Below are positions 35,841-44,233 of a DNA stretch of 64,000 nucleotides, in pieces. The translations under genes were made by a program, and so were the position numbers. The stretch's first letter is position 1. Every line of letters starts with the position of its first letter. Below the pieces are notes generated by a model. It searched no databases. It saw only the letters and a program-made list of their open reading frames with translations, and was not told where the DNA came from. This DNA comes from Diaminobutyricibacter sp049994905. GTDB taxonomy: Bacteria > Actinomycetota > Actinomycetes > Actinomycetales > Microbacteriaceae. Location: NCBI RefSeq assembly GCF_049994905.1, contig NZ_CP188258.1, positions 3,720,001-3,784,000 on the forward strand, given 5' to 3'.

Positions 35841-35892
35841 ACCCTTCCGGTCGAGCGTGACCGTTCTGCCGGGCCGTCTCGACCGGAACGGT
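35841..35892. terminator. Inverted repeat between convergent hutI and hutG-like genes
   Basis: Arms at 35841-35855 (ACCCTTCCGGTCGAG) and 35878-35892 (CTCGACCGGAACGGT) match at 14 of 15 positions with a 22-nt GC-rich loop. It fills the gap between the two convergent stops. No T-run. Confidence 0.5.
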
Positions 35893-35910
35893 CGGTCTCG
35901 CGCCATGCGA

Positions 35911-36843
35911 TCAGCGGGCGGCGAGACCGGCGGCGAACTCGAGCACGGCGAGCGCGGTGAGGCGCACGGTGCGGCCGTCCGGAGCATCCGCCGTCGCGTC
36001 GACCTCGGCGAGGTCGAGAGACCGCACGGATGGATGCTGCCCCGCCGCCCGCGCCACCTTGCGCAGCTCGTAAGCCGAGATTCCGCCTGGCACAGAGGCC
36101 GGGCATCCCGGAGCGACCGAGCGGTCGCAGACGTCCACATCCAGGTCGACGTGGACCGGGCCGCCCGCTCCCCCCGCGATCTCGAATGCCTCCGCCATCA
36201 CGTCTTCGATCGGCCGCCGGTGCAGTTCGTCGCGATGGATGACCGTGATGCCCAGATCGCGGGCGCGCGCCGAATACTCGGCTGAGTTCGCGAAATCCGC
36301 GATGCCGACCTGCACGACCCGGCGTCCATCGAGCCCCGCCTCGATCAGCCGCCGAACGGGGGACCCGTTGCTGACACCGTCGCGCAGGTCGTGGTGCGCG
36401 TCGAGAGTGACGAGGCCGGCGGTTGGGAGTTCGGCGCCCCACGCGCCGAGCGCTGCGGGAACCGTGAGCGCGTTGTCGCCGCCGAGCGCGAGCACCGCGG
36501 TCGAGCGTGCGGCGGCATCCGCCATCCCTGCGATCGCGCGAGTCTCGCCCTCGGGGCCATCGGGTTCGTCGACGTCGCCCGCGTCGACGATGGTCAGGCC
36601 GGCCAGGGTTCGGGCTGCGGGCGCCACGCCGCGATCGGGCGTGACGAACGCGCTGTAGAAGCGCAGGGCGGCGCGCACTGCGGCAGGGGTCTCGCCTGCT
36701 CCGGTCTGCGATAGGGACGTACGCCACGTCGGGATGCCGAGCACGGTCAGGTCGAAGTGGGCATCGGCCGGAAAGTCGCCGGGGGCCGGCCAGTCGCCGG
36801 TTCGGGGCCAGAGCGGGTCGACGGAGAGCGGGCGTGGGGTCAC
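35911..36843 (-). CDS. hutG: Formimidoylglutamase-like ureohydrolase
   Basis: A 310-residue arginase/agmatinase-family enzyme. Metal-binding motifs are ALGGDNAL, TLDAHHDLRDG and VDLDVDVCDRSVAPG; GGDN in place of GGDH is common in formimidoylglutamases. It would split formimidoylglutamate to glutamate and formamide, completing histidine degradation with the adjacent hutHUI, although it lies on the opposite strand. Start unclear: GTG 36843 gives the usual family length, whereas upstream ATG (36891) and TTG starts also lack a ribosome site. Confidence 0.82.
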   Translation of the reverse strand: MTPRPLSVDPLWPRTGDWPAPGDFPADAHFDLTVLGIPTWRTSLSQTGAGETPAAVRAALRFYSAFVTPDRGVAPAARTLAGLTIVDAGDVDEPDGPEGETRAIAGMADAAARSTAVLALGGDNALTVPAALGAWGAELPTAGLVTLDAHHDLRDGVSNGSPVRRLIEAGLDGRRVVQVGIADFANSAEYSARARDLGITVIHRDELHRRPIEDVMAEAFEIAGGAGGPVHVDLDVDVCDRSVAPGCPASVPGGISAYELRKVARAAGQHPSVRSLDLAEVDATADAPDGRTVRLTALAVLEFAAGLAAR

Positions 36844-36936
36844 GGTCTTGACGCTAGCAAGGGCGGGTCTTCTCGGGAACGGTAGCCGCATCCGAACTGT
36901 CTGGGATGACGGACGCCGACCTGATCCAGACAAGAG

Positions 36937-37197
36937 CTACGCGGGCCGCTCCCTCACGAACAGCCAGGCGTAGACGCCCGCGCCGACGAGAAAGAACGCA
37001 CACAGGGACCAGATGACGAAACCGCCGTCAAAGCTCAGAGCGACGAGTGAACACATCAGCGCACCCGCAAGCGCGACCGAGCCGCCGGCAATGAGCTGGC
37101 GTGACGTCGGACATATATACCTCAGGGATCGTGCCGGGGCTCGTGGCTGACCAGCCCGACCGTGTTGCCTTCGCTGTCGCGGATGAAGGACATCCAC
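36937..37197 (-). CDS. Small two-helix membrane protein, possibly frameshifted at its start
   Basis: The C-terminal 52 residues form two hydrophobic helices (LIAGGSVALAGALMCSLVAL and VIWSLCAFFLVGAGVYAWLF) ending in VRERPA. The in-frame ATG at 37197 lies inside the VOC gene and gives an arginine-rich leader unlike a membrane protein. A better start, the ATG at 37112-37114 with GAGG upstream, is two nt out of frame. Either an unusual start is used or one base change has broken the gene. Function unknown. Confidence 0.35.
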   Translation of the reverse strand: MDVLHPRQRRQHGRAGQPRAPARSLRYICPTSRQLIAGGSVALAGALMCSLVALSFDGGFVIWSLCAFFLVGAGVYAWLFVRERPA

Positions 37198-37499
37198 TCG
37201 TCTGTTCCGGCCGGCCCCAGCGTGTCGTCGGTGTGCGTGAAGATCACGTGCGGTTCGCCGGTGACCTCGACGCCATCCGCCCGCAGTTCCTCCGTCGTGG
37301 CGCGCACGTCGTCGACCTGCAGGTAGACGAGCGCCGACGGCGCGGCCTGCTCGAGGAGCAGCCGGCCGATCCCGACGTTGAAGAAGAGCAGGCCAGGCGG
37401 ATCGAATCGCGCGGCTGGCGGGCCGCCCAGCAGGCGCTCATAGAACGCCGCAGCGCGATCGAGGTCGTCGGCGTGCTGTGCGACCTGGATGATCTCCAC
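37122..37499 (-). CDS. VOC (glyoxalase/bleomycin-resistance) family protein
   Basis: A 125-residue single VOC domain: IIQVAQHADDLDRAAAFYERLLGGPP, then GLLFFNVGIGRLLLEQ, ALVYLQVDDVRATTEELRADGV and the end strand WMSFIRDSEGNTVGLVSHE, with the metal-ligand E/H positions. Such proteins are metal-dependent isomerases, dioxygenases or antibiotic-binding proteins; the role here is unknown. GTG start with GGTGGA upstream. Confidence 0.85.
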   Translation of the reverse strand: MEIIQVAQHADDLDRAAAFYERLLGGPPAARFDPPGLLFFNVGIGRLLLEQAAPSALVYLQVDDVRATTEELRADGVEVTGEPHVIFTHTDDTLGPAGTDEWMSFIRDSEGNTVGLVSHEPRHDP

Positions 37500-37543
37500 G
37501 ATGATCCACCTTCCGCTGAGGTGACCCCAGTATTCAGCGGAAA

Positions 37544-37573
37544 GGCCGCCCGCGCCAGTGCGGCGGGGCGGCC
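37544..37573 (-). terminator. Intrinsic terminator of the RND transporter gene
   Basis: GGCCGCCC (37544-37551) pairs with GGGCGGCC (37566-37573) around a 14-nt loop. On the minus strand the stem is followed by a short TTT. It lies 18-47 nt past the RND stop. Confidence 0.55.
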
Positions 37574-37590
37574 CTCAGCTGCTGCAGAGG

Positions 37591-40500
37591 CTACGGCTGC
37601 GCAGGCGCAGGCTCCTCCACCTCGTCCTCCTCGTCACCTGGTCGGCCGGCGTTGCGCGGTTCGATGATCGGGGCCTCCCCCGCCTCCGCCTTCGCTGCCC
37701 GCCGCGCGATGCGACGCTCGCGCGCGCCCTCGACGAGGTTGTACAGGGTCGGGAGCACGACCAGCGTGAGGATCGTCGACGATACGAGGCCGCCGATCAC
37801 GACGATCGCGAGCGGCTGCGAGATGAAACCACCCCCGCCGGTGAGGCCGATCGCCATCGGGAGCAGGGCGAAGATGGTCGCAAGCGCCGTCATGAGGATG
37901 GGGCGCAGACGACGCGAGGCGCCATGCATGACCGCGTCAGGAACCAGTCTGCCGCGACGCCGGTACTGGTTGACCAGGTCGACGAGCACGATCGCGTTCG
38001 TCACGACGATGCCGATGAGCATCAGCACACCGATCAGCGATGCGACACCGAGCGGGATGCCCGAGACGATCTGCAGGATGATCGCGCCTGTCGCCGCAAA
38101 CGGGATCGAGACCAGGAGCAGCAGCGGCTGACGCAGTGATCGGAACGTCGCGACCATGACGATGTAGACGATCAGGATCGCCGCGAGCAGCGCGATGCCG
38201 AGCTGCGAGAACGCATCTCCCTGGCTCGCGGTGACGCCGCCGACCTTCGCCGTCGCACCGGCCGGCAGGTCGGTGGTCGTGAGCGCCTTCTGCACGTCGG
38301 CGTTCGCCGTCGACAGGTTGTCGGTCGCGGGTGTCGCCGTGACGGTCGCACTCCGGAGGCCACGCTCGGTCGTGACCGTGGCCGGACCGTTCGTCTGCGC
38401 TACCGTGGCAACCGTGTCCAGGGCGACGGGACCGGCCGCGGTGGGGATCTTCAGCGCCGAAAGGGCCGCGACCGTCGTCGGCGGGTTGTCGCTCTGGATG
38501 TAGAGCTTCAATGTCGCGTTGTCGATTGCGACCGATCCGACTGTTGTGGGCTGCATCGACTGCGACACGATGGTGCCGACGGCCACCTCGCTGAGTCCGG
38601 CCTGCGCTGCCTTCGCGCGGTCCACCTTCACGGCGACATACGGAAGCGACGCGCTGAGGTTGTCGGTGGTCTGCTTGATCGAGGGCTGCTTCTTGAGGGA
38701 GGCGACGATCGCATCCGTCGATTTCTGCAGGTCCGCGTTCGTGGAAGCGGTGATGTCGATCACGATGTCACTGGATGCGCCGAATCCGCTCGATGTTGCG
38801 ACAGTGATGTCCCCCTGGTCGGTGATCTTCGCCATCTCCGACTCGACGGTGTTCTGCAGTGCCGCCTGGTCGACATTCGGGTCGGTGGTCACCGAGAAGG
38901 TGATGCTTCCGCCTCCGCCCGTGAAGGCGTCGCGCAGGGAGCTGCCGGTCGAGCCGATCGACAGCTGCACCGTCTTGATGCCCTTGGTGTCGAGCAGTTT
39001 CTGTTCGACGACCTTCGCTGCATCATCCTGCGCCTGAAGGCTGGTGCCTGGCGGCAGGGTCTGCGAGATGGAGAGCGTGTTCTGGCCGGTCGAGCCGAGG
39101 AAGTTCGTCTTCATCAGCGGCGTGAGCGCAATGGTGCCGATGAGGACGATCAGTGCGAGCGCAATAGTCGTCTTCGAGTATTTGAGCGTCCAGCGGATGA
39201 TCGGAAGGTACCCCCGCTGCAGGCGCGACGGATGCTCCAGCTCGTCCTCGCCGGGAGCGCCACCCTCATCCTCCGACAGCACGACGACCTCGTGCTTGCT
39301 GCCCTTCGGCGGACGCAGGAACCAGTACGCCAGAACCGGCACGATCGTCAGTGCGACCAGCAACGACGACAACAGTGCGATGGTCACCGTGAGCGCGAAC
39401 GGTCGGAAGAGCTCACCGGTCACGTCGCCGACGAACGCGATCGGCAGGAAGACCGCGACCGTCGTGATGGTGGATGCGGTGATCGCCCCGGCGACTTCAC
39501 GCACGGCGCGCACGATGGTGACCGCTCGATCCACACCGTGCACCATCTGCCGCTTGATGTTCTCGATGACGACGATCGAGTCGTCGACGACACGACCGAT
39601 GGCGATGGTCAGTGCACCGAGGGTGATGATGTTGAGGGTGTAGCCGGAAGCCTGCAAACCGATGAACGTGATCAGCACGCTGGTGGGGATCGAGATCGCG
39701 GTGACGAGCGTCGCCCGCACGGAGAACAGGAACAGCAGGATCACGAGCACGGCGAAGACGAGGCCGAGCAGGCCTTCCTCTGTCAGCGAGGCGATCGACT
39801 GCTCGATGAACGGCGCCTGGTCGAACACGACGGTGATCTTCGCGTTCGAGCCCAGTTTCGCCTCGAGGTCGGAGACGATCGCGTTGACGCCCTTCGACAC
39901 CTCGACGGTGTTCGCCGACGGAAGTTTGGTGACGGCGATGGTGAGCGCCGGCTTGCCGTCGACCCGCGAGATCGAGGTCGTCGGGTCATCCGTGATGGCG
40001 ACCGTCGAGACGTCGCCGATGGTCTTGGGTGCCGGCGGCGTGGCGGCCTGCTGCGCGGCGGCCGCTGCCGCTGCGGCGCCTGCGGCTCCGGCTCCGGCTC
40101 GGGCTGCTCCGGCCTGGCCGCTCGCTCCCGTCGCGACGCGCGACTGGATGAGCGGCAGCGAGGCGATGTCGTTCACCGAGCCGAGCTGCGTGCCGGTCTG
40201 CACCGACAGCGTCTTGCCGTTCTCGGTGATGGCGCCTGCGGGGACCAGCACGCCGTTCTGCTGCAGCGCGTCCTTGATCGCCTGCGACGTGAGTCCGGCC
40301 TCGGCGAGCTTCGCGCTGTTGGGCGTTATCGTGATCCGCTGCCCGACCTCGCCGATCAGCTGAGCGTCGTTGACGCCCGTGACAGCTTTGATGTCGGGGA
40401 TCGCGAGCTTGGTGATGTTCGCGCCGAGGGTCTTCTGGTCTTCGTTGCTGGTGACGGCGAGCTGGATGACCGGGAGGTCGGAGATGCTGCCGGAGAGGAC

Positions 40501-40881
40501 CTGGGGGTTGACGCCGTCGGGGAGCGTCGCCTTGATGCGGTTGATGGCCTGGTCGAGCTTCTGCTCGGCGGTCGCGAGGTTGGTGCCGTAGGTGAACTTG
40601 GCCGTGATCAGCGAATTGTTGGTGCTGCTGACCGCAGACGTGCTGTCGAGGTCTGGGACGCCCTGGATGGCTGTCTCGATCGGCGTGCTGACGTCGTGGT
40701 TGACGACCTCGGGCGACGCACCCGGGTAGCTGGTGACGATGGCGAGCTGCGGGAACTCGATGGACGGCGCGAGCTCCTGCTTCAGGCTCGTCAGCGCGAG
40801 CCCTCCGAAGATCGCGATGACGACCGTGACGAGCGCAATGAGCGCGCGGTTCTTCATGCTGAGGACGGCGAGAAAGTGCAC
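37591..40881 (-). CDS. RND efflux transporter permease (HAE1-like)
   Basis: A 1096-residue inner-membrane proton-driven exporter of the AcrB/SwrC type. One helix (about 10-30) is followed by a large outer domain beginning with SYPGASPEVVNHDVSTPIE, five more helices, and then the second half in the same order. VVDDSIVVIENI, the conserved segment of helix 4, is present. An Ala/Gly-rich insertion (about 251-286) lies in the outer domain, and the tail is acidic. No membrane-fusion protein or outer channel gene is adjacent, as expected in a monoderm; related Gram-positive pumps export lipopeptides or lipids. GTG start with GGGAA upstream. Confidence 0.92.
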   Translation of the reverse strand: MHFLAVLSMKNRALIALVTVVIAIFGGLALTSLKQELAPSIEFPQLAIVTSYPGASPEVVNHDVSTPIETAIQGVPDLDSTSAVSSTNNSLITAKFTYGTNLATAEQKLDQAINRIKATLPDGVNPQVLSGSISDLPVIQLAVTSNEDQKTLGANITKLAIPDIKAVTGVNDAQLIGEVGQRITITPNSAKLAEAGLTSQAIKDALQQNGVLVPAGAITENGKTLSVQTGTQLGSVNDIASLPLIQSRVATGASGQAGAARAGAGAAGAAAAAAAAQQAATPPAPKTIGDVSTVAITDDPTTSISRVDGKPALTIAVTKLPSANTVEVSKGVNAIVSDLEAKLGSNAKITVVFDQAPFIEQSIASLTEEGLLGLVFAVLVILLFLFSVRATLVTAISIPTSVLITFIGLQASGYTLNIITLGALTIAIGRVVDDSIVVIENIKRQMVHGVDRAVTIVRAVREVAGAITASTITTVAVFLPIAFVGDVTGELFRPFALTVTIALLSSLLVALTIVPVLAYWFLRPPKGSKHEVVVLSEDEGGAPGEDELEHPSRLQRGYLPIIRWTLKYSKTTIALALIVLIGTIALTPLMKTNFLGSTGQNTLSISQTLPPGTSLQAQDDAAKVVEQKLLDTKGIKTVQLSIGSTGSSLRDAFTGGGGSITFSVTTDPNVDQAALQNTVESEMAKITDQGDITVATSSGFGASSDIVIDITASTNADLQKSTDAIVASLKKQPSIKQTTDNLSASLPYVAVKVDRAKAAQAGLSEVAVGTIVSQSMQPTTVGSVAIDNATLKLYIQSDNPPTTVAALSALKIPTAAGPVALDTVATVAQTNGPATVTTERGLRSATVTATPATDNLSTANADVQKALTTTDLPAGATAKVGGVTASQGDAFSQLGIALLAAILIVYIVMVATFRSLRQPLLLLVSIPFAATGAIILQIVSGIPLGVASLIGVLMLIGIVVTNAIVLVDLVNQYRRRGRLVPDAVMHGASRRLRPILMTALATIFALLPMAIGLTGGGGFISQPLAIVVIGGLVSSTILTLVVLPTLYNLVEGARERRIARRAAKAEAGEAPIIEPRNAGRPGDEEDEVEEPAPAQP

Positions 40882-41094
40882 AGGGGTTCCCTTGGCGGAA
40901 TGTGATTATGGGTGCCGCGTGGCGCGGCTGCGAGCAGCTGCTGTGGCGCTCGGTGGCCAGTATCTCATTGCAGCCTGTGCAAAAACATCAGACCCTGGTC
41001 TTATCCCCCGCACCCTTCCGTACTCCCCCAGGAGTCACCTTCCTGACTTGACAGTAGTTGTCGTCCGGCCACGGGCGGGGGGAGGGGCGAGGGG

Positions 41095-42726
41095 TCAGAC
41101 GACGTCGGCTAGATAGCCGGTGTCGGGGACCGGATGGCGCAGAACCGTGGACCACGCGGCAGCAAGGGCATCGAACGCACGGGTCGTCTCAGCCGACGAA
41201 TACGTGATCGGGATGCGCAGAAAACGCTCGAAGGCACCGTCGAGACCGAACCGCGGCCCGGCCGTGATGGACAACCCGTTGTTGCGTGCGCCGAGCGCGA
41301 GCTGCGAGCTGATCGGGGCGCCGATCCCGACCCATGCCGCCAGGCCGCCGTCGAGTGCGGGCATCGTCCACTCCGTGAACCGCTCGGCGACGAGCATCCG
41401 CACCTGTTCGCGGCCTGCACGCAGCTGCACCCGCCGTTCCTCGACGATCGAGGCCATGTCGGGCAGCATCCGCGCGACGACGAGCTGCTCGATGATGGGC
41501 GTGCCCAGGTCATTGGCGGGCTTCGCCGCGATCAGCCGGCGGATGATGGGTCGCTCCGCCCGGATCCAGCCGATGCGCAGCCCGCCCCACAGACTCTTGC
41601 TCGCCGATCCGATGTGGATGACCGGCGCGTCTCCCGCACGGCCCTGTCCGTAGGTTCCGAGCGGGCCGAACGTCTCCGCGCGGTCGATGTCGAGGTCGGC
41701 GGTGGTTTCGTCGGCGACCACGATCATCCCGTGGCCTGCGGCGGCGGCAAGGAGCCGCCTGCGCGTGGTGACCGACATGGATGCGCCGGTCGGGTTGTGG
41801 AAATCGGGGATCACGTAGGCGAGCGTCGGATTCGCCCGCGCGATGGCCTGCTCGATGGCGTCGGAGTCCCAGCCGTCATCGCCACTGGCGTGTGCATCGC
41901 CACGGCTCGCACCGGCGACAGACAGCGCCGACCCCGAGGCGCGATCCACCGTCGCGCCCGCGGCGCTGTTGGCATCCGCCGACCGCGCCGACCCCGAGGC
42001 GCGATCCCCCGCCGCGCCCGCCCGCCGCGCACCGGCATCCGCCGACCGCACGGCCCGCGCCGCCCCGTCGACCGGCACGACGGTCACGGGCACCAGCCGC
42101 GCACCCGCTGACCGCAGCGCCTCGTAAGCGTGGGGGTAGGTCGGCATCTCGATGAGCGCCCGGTCGCCGCGGCTGACGAAGGTGCGGGCGATGAGAGCGA
42201 TCGCCTGCTGCGCTCCGACTGTGACGAGGATCTGCCCGGGCTCGGTGGGCAGACCGCGCGACCGGTAGCGCTCGGCGATGGTTTCGCGCAGGTGCGGGAG
42301 CCCGACCGGGTCGTACCCGGAGTCGGCCAGAAAGTGGGGCAGTTCTTCGGCCGCCGCCCGCGCCGCCGCGGCCAGCGTCGTTGCTGCAGGCAGCGCCGCC
42401 TTGCTGAAGTCGAGGAGCCCGTCGGCCTGGGCGGGCGCGGGGACGAGCACCGGCCCGGGCAGCCTCGTCAGTGTTCCCGACCCGCGGAGGCTTGCGACGA
42501 ACCCCGCTTCACGCAGTGCACGGTAGGTGGCGGTGACCGTGGTCCTGCTGAGTCCCAGGCGGGCGGCGAGGTCGCGTTCCGCGGGAAGCCGCGTGTCGAT
42601 GGGGATGCGCCCGTCGAGGACGAGCAGGCGGATGCGGTCCGCGAGCGCTTGGTAGTGCGCGCCTGCCCCACGCCATTCGCCGAGCAGGGTTTCGAGGGCG
42701 CGAGCGCTGAGTTGGGCATCCGGCAT
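41095..42726 (-). CDS. MocR family regulator (GntR helix-turn-helix plus aminotransferase-like domain)
   Basis: A 543-residue protein. The N-terminal GntR winged helix is LADRIRLLVLDGRIPIDTRLPAERDLAARLGLSRTTVTATYRAL (about 29-72). The rest is a class I aminotransferase fold with VTVGAQQAIALIAR, IPDFHNPTGASM and the PLP lysine in IGSASKSLWGGLRIGW. MocR proteins sense PLP or an amino-acid adduct. A roughly 55-residue Ala/Asp/Ser-rich insertion (about 217-272) interrupts the aminotransferase part and is encoded by a tandem 60-nt duplication. It is divergent from a YczE-like membrane protein gene, the usual MocR target. Confidence 0.9.
   Translation of the reverse strand: MPDAQLSARALETLLGEWRGAGAHYQALADRIRLLVLDGRIPIDTRLPAERDLAARLGLSRTTVTATYRALREAGFVASLRGSGTLTRLPGPVLVPAPAQADGLLDFSKAALPAATTLAAAARAAAEELPHFLADSGYDPVGLPHLRETIAERYRSRGLPTEPGQILVTVGAQQAIALIARTFVSRGDRALIEMPTYPHAYEALRSAGARLVPVTVVPVDGAARAVRSADAGARRAGAAGDRASGSARSADANSAAGATVDRASGSALSVAGASRGDAHASGDDGWDSDAIEQAIARANPTLAYVIPDFHNPTGASMSVTTRRRLLAAAAGHGMIVVADETTADLDIDRAETFGPLGTYGQGRAGDAPVIHIGSASKSLWGGLRIGWIRAERPIIRRLIAAKPANDLGTPIIEQLVVARMLPDMASIVEERRVQLRAGREQVRMLVAERFTEWTMPALDGGLAAWVGIGAPISSQLALGARNNGLSITAGPRFGLDGAFERFLRIPITYSSAETTRAFDALAAAWSTVLRHPVPDTGYLADVV
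41925..42020 (-). repeat. 60-nt tandem duplication inside the MocR gene
   Basis: A 36-nt stretch beginning GCGCCGACCCCGAGGCGCGA at 41925 is repeated at 41985 with only two changes, a 60-nt period. The duplicated DNA codes for the extra low-complexity segment and stays in frame. Confidence 0.85.
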
Positions 42727-42741
42727 AAGGCCACCTTAAAC

Positions 42742-42779
42742 GAATTGGCTACTTGATCAAAGTCCAATTCTGAAATTGG
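42742..42779. promoter_or_regulatory. MocR operator in the mocR-yczE divergent region
   Basis: GAATTGG (42742-42748) and CCAATTC (42764-42770) form an inverted repeat with a 15-nt spacer. A third copy AATTGG (42774-42779) makes a second dyad with the middle one (CCAATT-CTGA-AATTGG). TTGATCAA lies in the spacer. This fills the 61-nt intergenic gap and is AT-rich, so it is the likely MocR binding site overlapping both promoters. Confidence 0.6.
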
Positions 42780-42787
42780 ATGGAAGA

Positions 42788-43705
42788 GTGAATTCCCGAC
42801 TCCTCCTGACGCGACGCATCGTCCAGCTGCTCATCGGTCTCTTCCTGTACGGAATCGCCATCAGCATGATGGTCCGCGCCGGCATCGGGGTCTCCCCCTG
42901 GGACGTGCTGGCCCAGGGCCTCTCCCTCAAGACGGGCATCCCGTTCGGTCTCATCACGAACATCGTCGGCCTGGTTGTGCTGCTCTTCTGGATCCCGCTC
43001 CGCCAGCGACCCGGCGTCGGCACCGTTCTGAACGTGCTGCTCATCGGGCCCGCTGCCCAGCTCGGCCTGTGGCTCATCCCGCAACAGACCGAACTGTGGA
43101 TCCAGGTCGCCCTCTTCACCGCCGGCCTTCTGCTTCTGGCCGTCGCAACCGGCCTGTACATCGGCCCCCGCATGGGCCCCGGTCCGCGCGACGGCCTGAT
43201 GACCGGCGTGCACGCGCGCACGGGCTGGCCGATCTGGTCGGTCCGCACCGGCATCGAGGTCACCGTCCTGATCATCGGGTGGATCCTCGGCGGCAACGTC
43301 GGCGTCGGCACGCTCGCCTTCGCCCTGCTGATCGGGCCGCTCTGCAGCCTGACGCTCCCGCTCTTCGCGATCCGGCTGCCCGAGGCAGCGAGGGCGGATG
43401 CCGGCGAGCGCGAACTCGAAGGCACCGCCGAGCAGGCGGTGCAGTACGACCTGCGTGAGGGCATCCTCCTCGAATCGGATTCCGGCTCACGCGCCAGGGC
43501 AGCGCGCAGGGCGACGAGTTCGGCGATCGGTGCACACGGCGCGGATCGCGCGAAGCCGTCTCCACGCGCCGACGCCCGCACGATCGCCGCGTATTGGCTC
43601 GACGACCGGCTGTTCGGACCGGCGCGTGCGGCACGCGCAACCAACCAGGCAGGTACGGCTCACTCCGCACGTGCTGCTCGCGCGAGCCACGCGACCGAGC
43701 ACTAG
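42788..43705 (+). CDS. YczE/YyaS/YitT-type membrane protein
   Basis: A 305-residue protein with five predicted helices in its first 205 residues: LLIGLFLYGIAISMMVRAGIGVSPWDVLAQGLS, GLITNIVGLVVLLFWIPL and GLYIGPRMGPGPRDGLMTGVHARTG are the family's conserved pieces. The last 100 residues are a soluble Ala/Arg-rich tail not typical of the family. Function unknown; homologues are commonly paired with MocR regulators, as here. The GTG at 42788 is preferred over the TTG at 42776 because GGATGGA precedes it. Confidence 0.8.
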   Translation: MNSRLLLTRRIVQLLIGLFLYGIAISMMVRAGIGVSPWDVLAQGLSLKTGIPFGLITNIVGLVVLLFWIPLRQRPGVGTVLNVLLIGPAAQLGLWLIPQQTELWIQVALFTAGLLLLAVATGLYIGPRMGPGPRDGLMTGVHARTGWPIWSVRTGIEVTVLIIGWILGGNVGVGTLAFALLIGPLCSLTLPLFAIRLPEAARADAGERELEGTAEQAVQYDLREGILLESDSGSRARAARRATSSAIGAHGADRAKPSPRADARTIAAYWLDDRLFGPARAARATNQAGTAHSARAARASHATEH

Positions 43706-43733
43706 ATCTAGCCGCCACCGGCACCGGTACCGG

Positions 43734-43782
43734 CAACCGCCAACCGCCAACGGACAACCGCCAACGGACAACCGCCAACCGG
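43734..43782. repeat. 14-nt minisatellite, 3.5 copies
   Basis: CAACCGCCAACGGA repeats at 43741, 43755 and 43769 (the last ending in CGG), preceded by a half copy at 43734. It lies just after the YczE-like stop and is not translated in an identified gene. Confidence 0.85.
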
Positions 43783-43785
43783 GAA

Positions 43786-43809
43786 CCGGAGGGTCTGCAG
43801 CCCCTCCGG
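43786..43809. terminator. Terminator hairpin between YczE-like and MerR genes
   Basis: CCGGAGGG (43786-43793) pairs with CCCTCCGG (43802-43809) around an 8-nt loop, just outside the MerR stop (43814) and downstream of the YczE-like gene. It suits both convergent transcripts. Confidence 0.55.
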
Positions 43810-43813
43810 CCAC

Positions 43814-44233
43814 CTACAGGTTGCGGTCGGCGTACGCCTTCATCGCGTCGCGCACGAACTCCGCGCCGGCCTGGCCGCCGTAGTTCGCGCCGAAGCGCGG
43901 GTCGGCCACATACATCTCACCGAGCCCGGTGAAGTACGCCTTGCTCGGCCCTTCGCCGCCGCCGCCCGGCGTGCCCGGGATGTCCCGCAGCCAGTCGAAG
44001 TGGCGTTGAGCGAGCGTCTGTGCCACGTCGCCACCTGGGGACTCGCCGGCCTCTTCGGCCGCGATCCAGTCGGCTGCGAGCCGTTTCTGACGCTGCTGCC
44101 ACTCCGCACGTTCACTCGATGACATCCCGCGCCACCAGGCGTCGCTCTTCGCGTACGCGTCTGTGCCCCAGCGTTGCTCGACCTCCTCTTTGTACTGGGT
44201 GTGGTCGAACCCGTCGAGCATCTCTTCTGCCAT
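43814..44233 (-). CDS. Predicted TipAS-like drug-binding protein from an internal start
   Basis: AAAGGAGGTGA, a near-perfect Shine-Dalgarno (complement of 44242-44252), lies 8 nt before an in-frame ATG (44231-44233) in the middle of the tipA-like gene. Starting there gives 139 residues comprising just the antibiotic-recognition domain. In Streptomyces lividans the tipA gene likewise yields full-length TipAL and a shorter TipAS of about 144 residues from an internal start. The arrangement here strongly suggests the same two-product design. Confidence 0.8.
   Translation of the reverse strand: MAEEMLDGFDHTQYKEEVEQRWGTDAYAKSDAWWRGMSSSERAEWQQRQKRLAADWIAAEEAGESPGGDVAQTLAQRHFDWLRDIPGTPGGGGEGPSKAYFTGLGEMYVADPRFGANYGGQAGAEFVRDAMKAYADRNL

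Noticed and set aside
39232..40905. 557-codon Asp/Arg-rich plus-strand frame
   Set aside because: Antisense to the RND pump gene, no recognisable domain.
40990..41001. AGACC-CT-GGTCT followed by a T-run on the minus strand as a terminator of mocR
   Set aside because: The loop would be only two nt and the stem five bp, too tight and weak to call.
41055..41064. TTGACA-like -35 on the plus strand after the mocR stop
   Set aside because: No matching -10 and no plus-strand gene downstream; the minus-strand MocR gene follows immediately.
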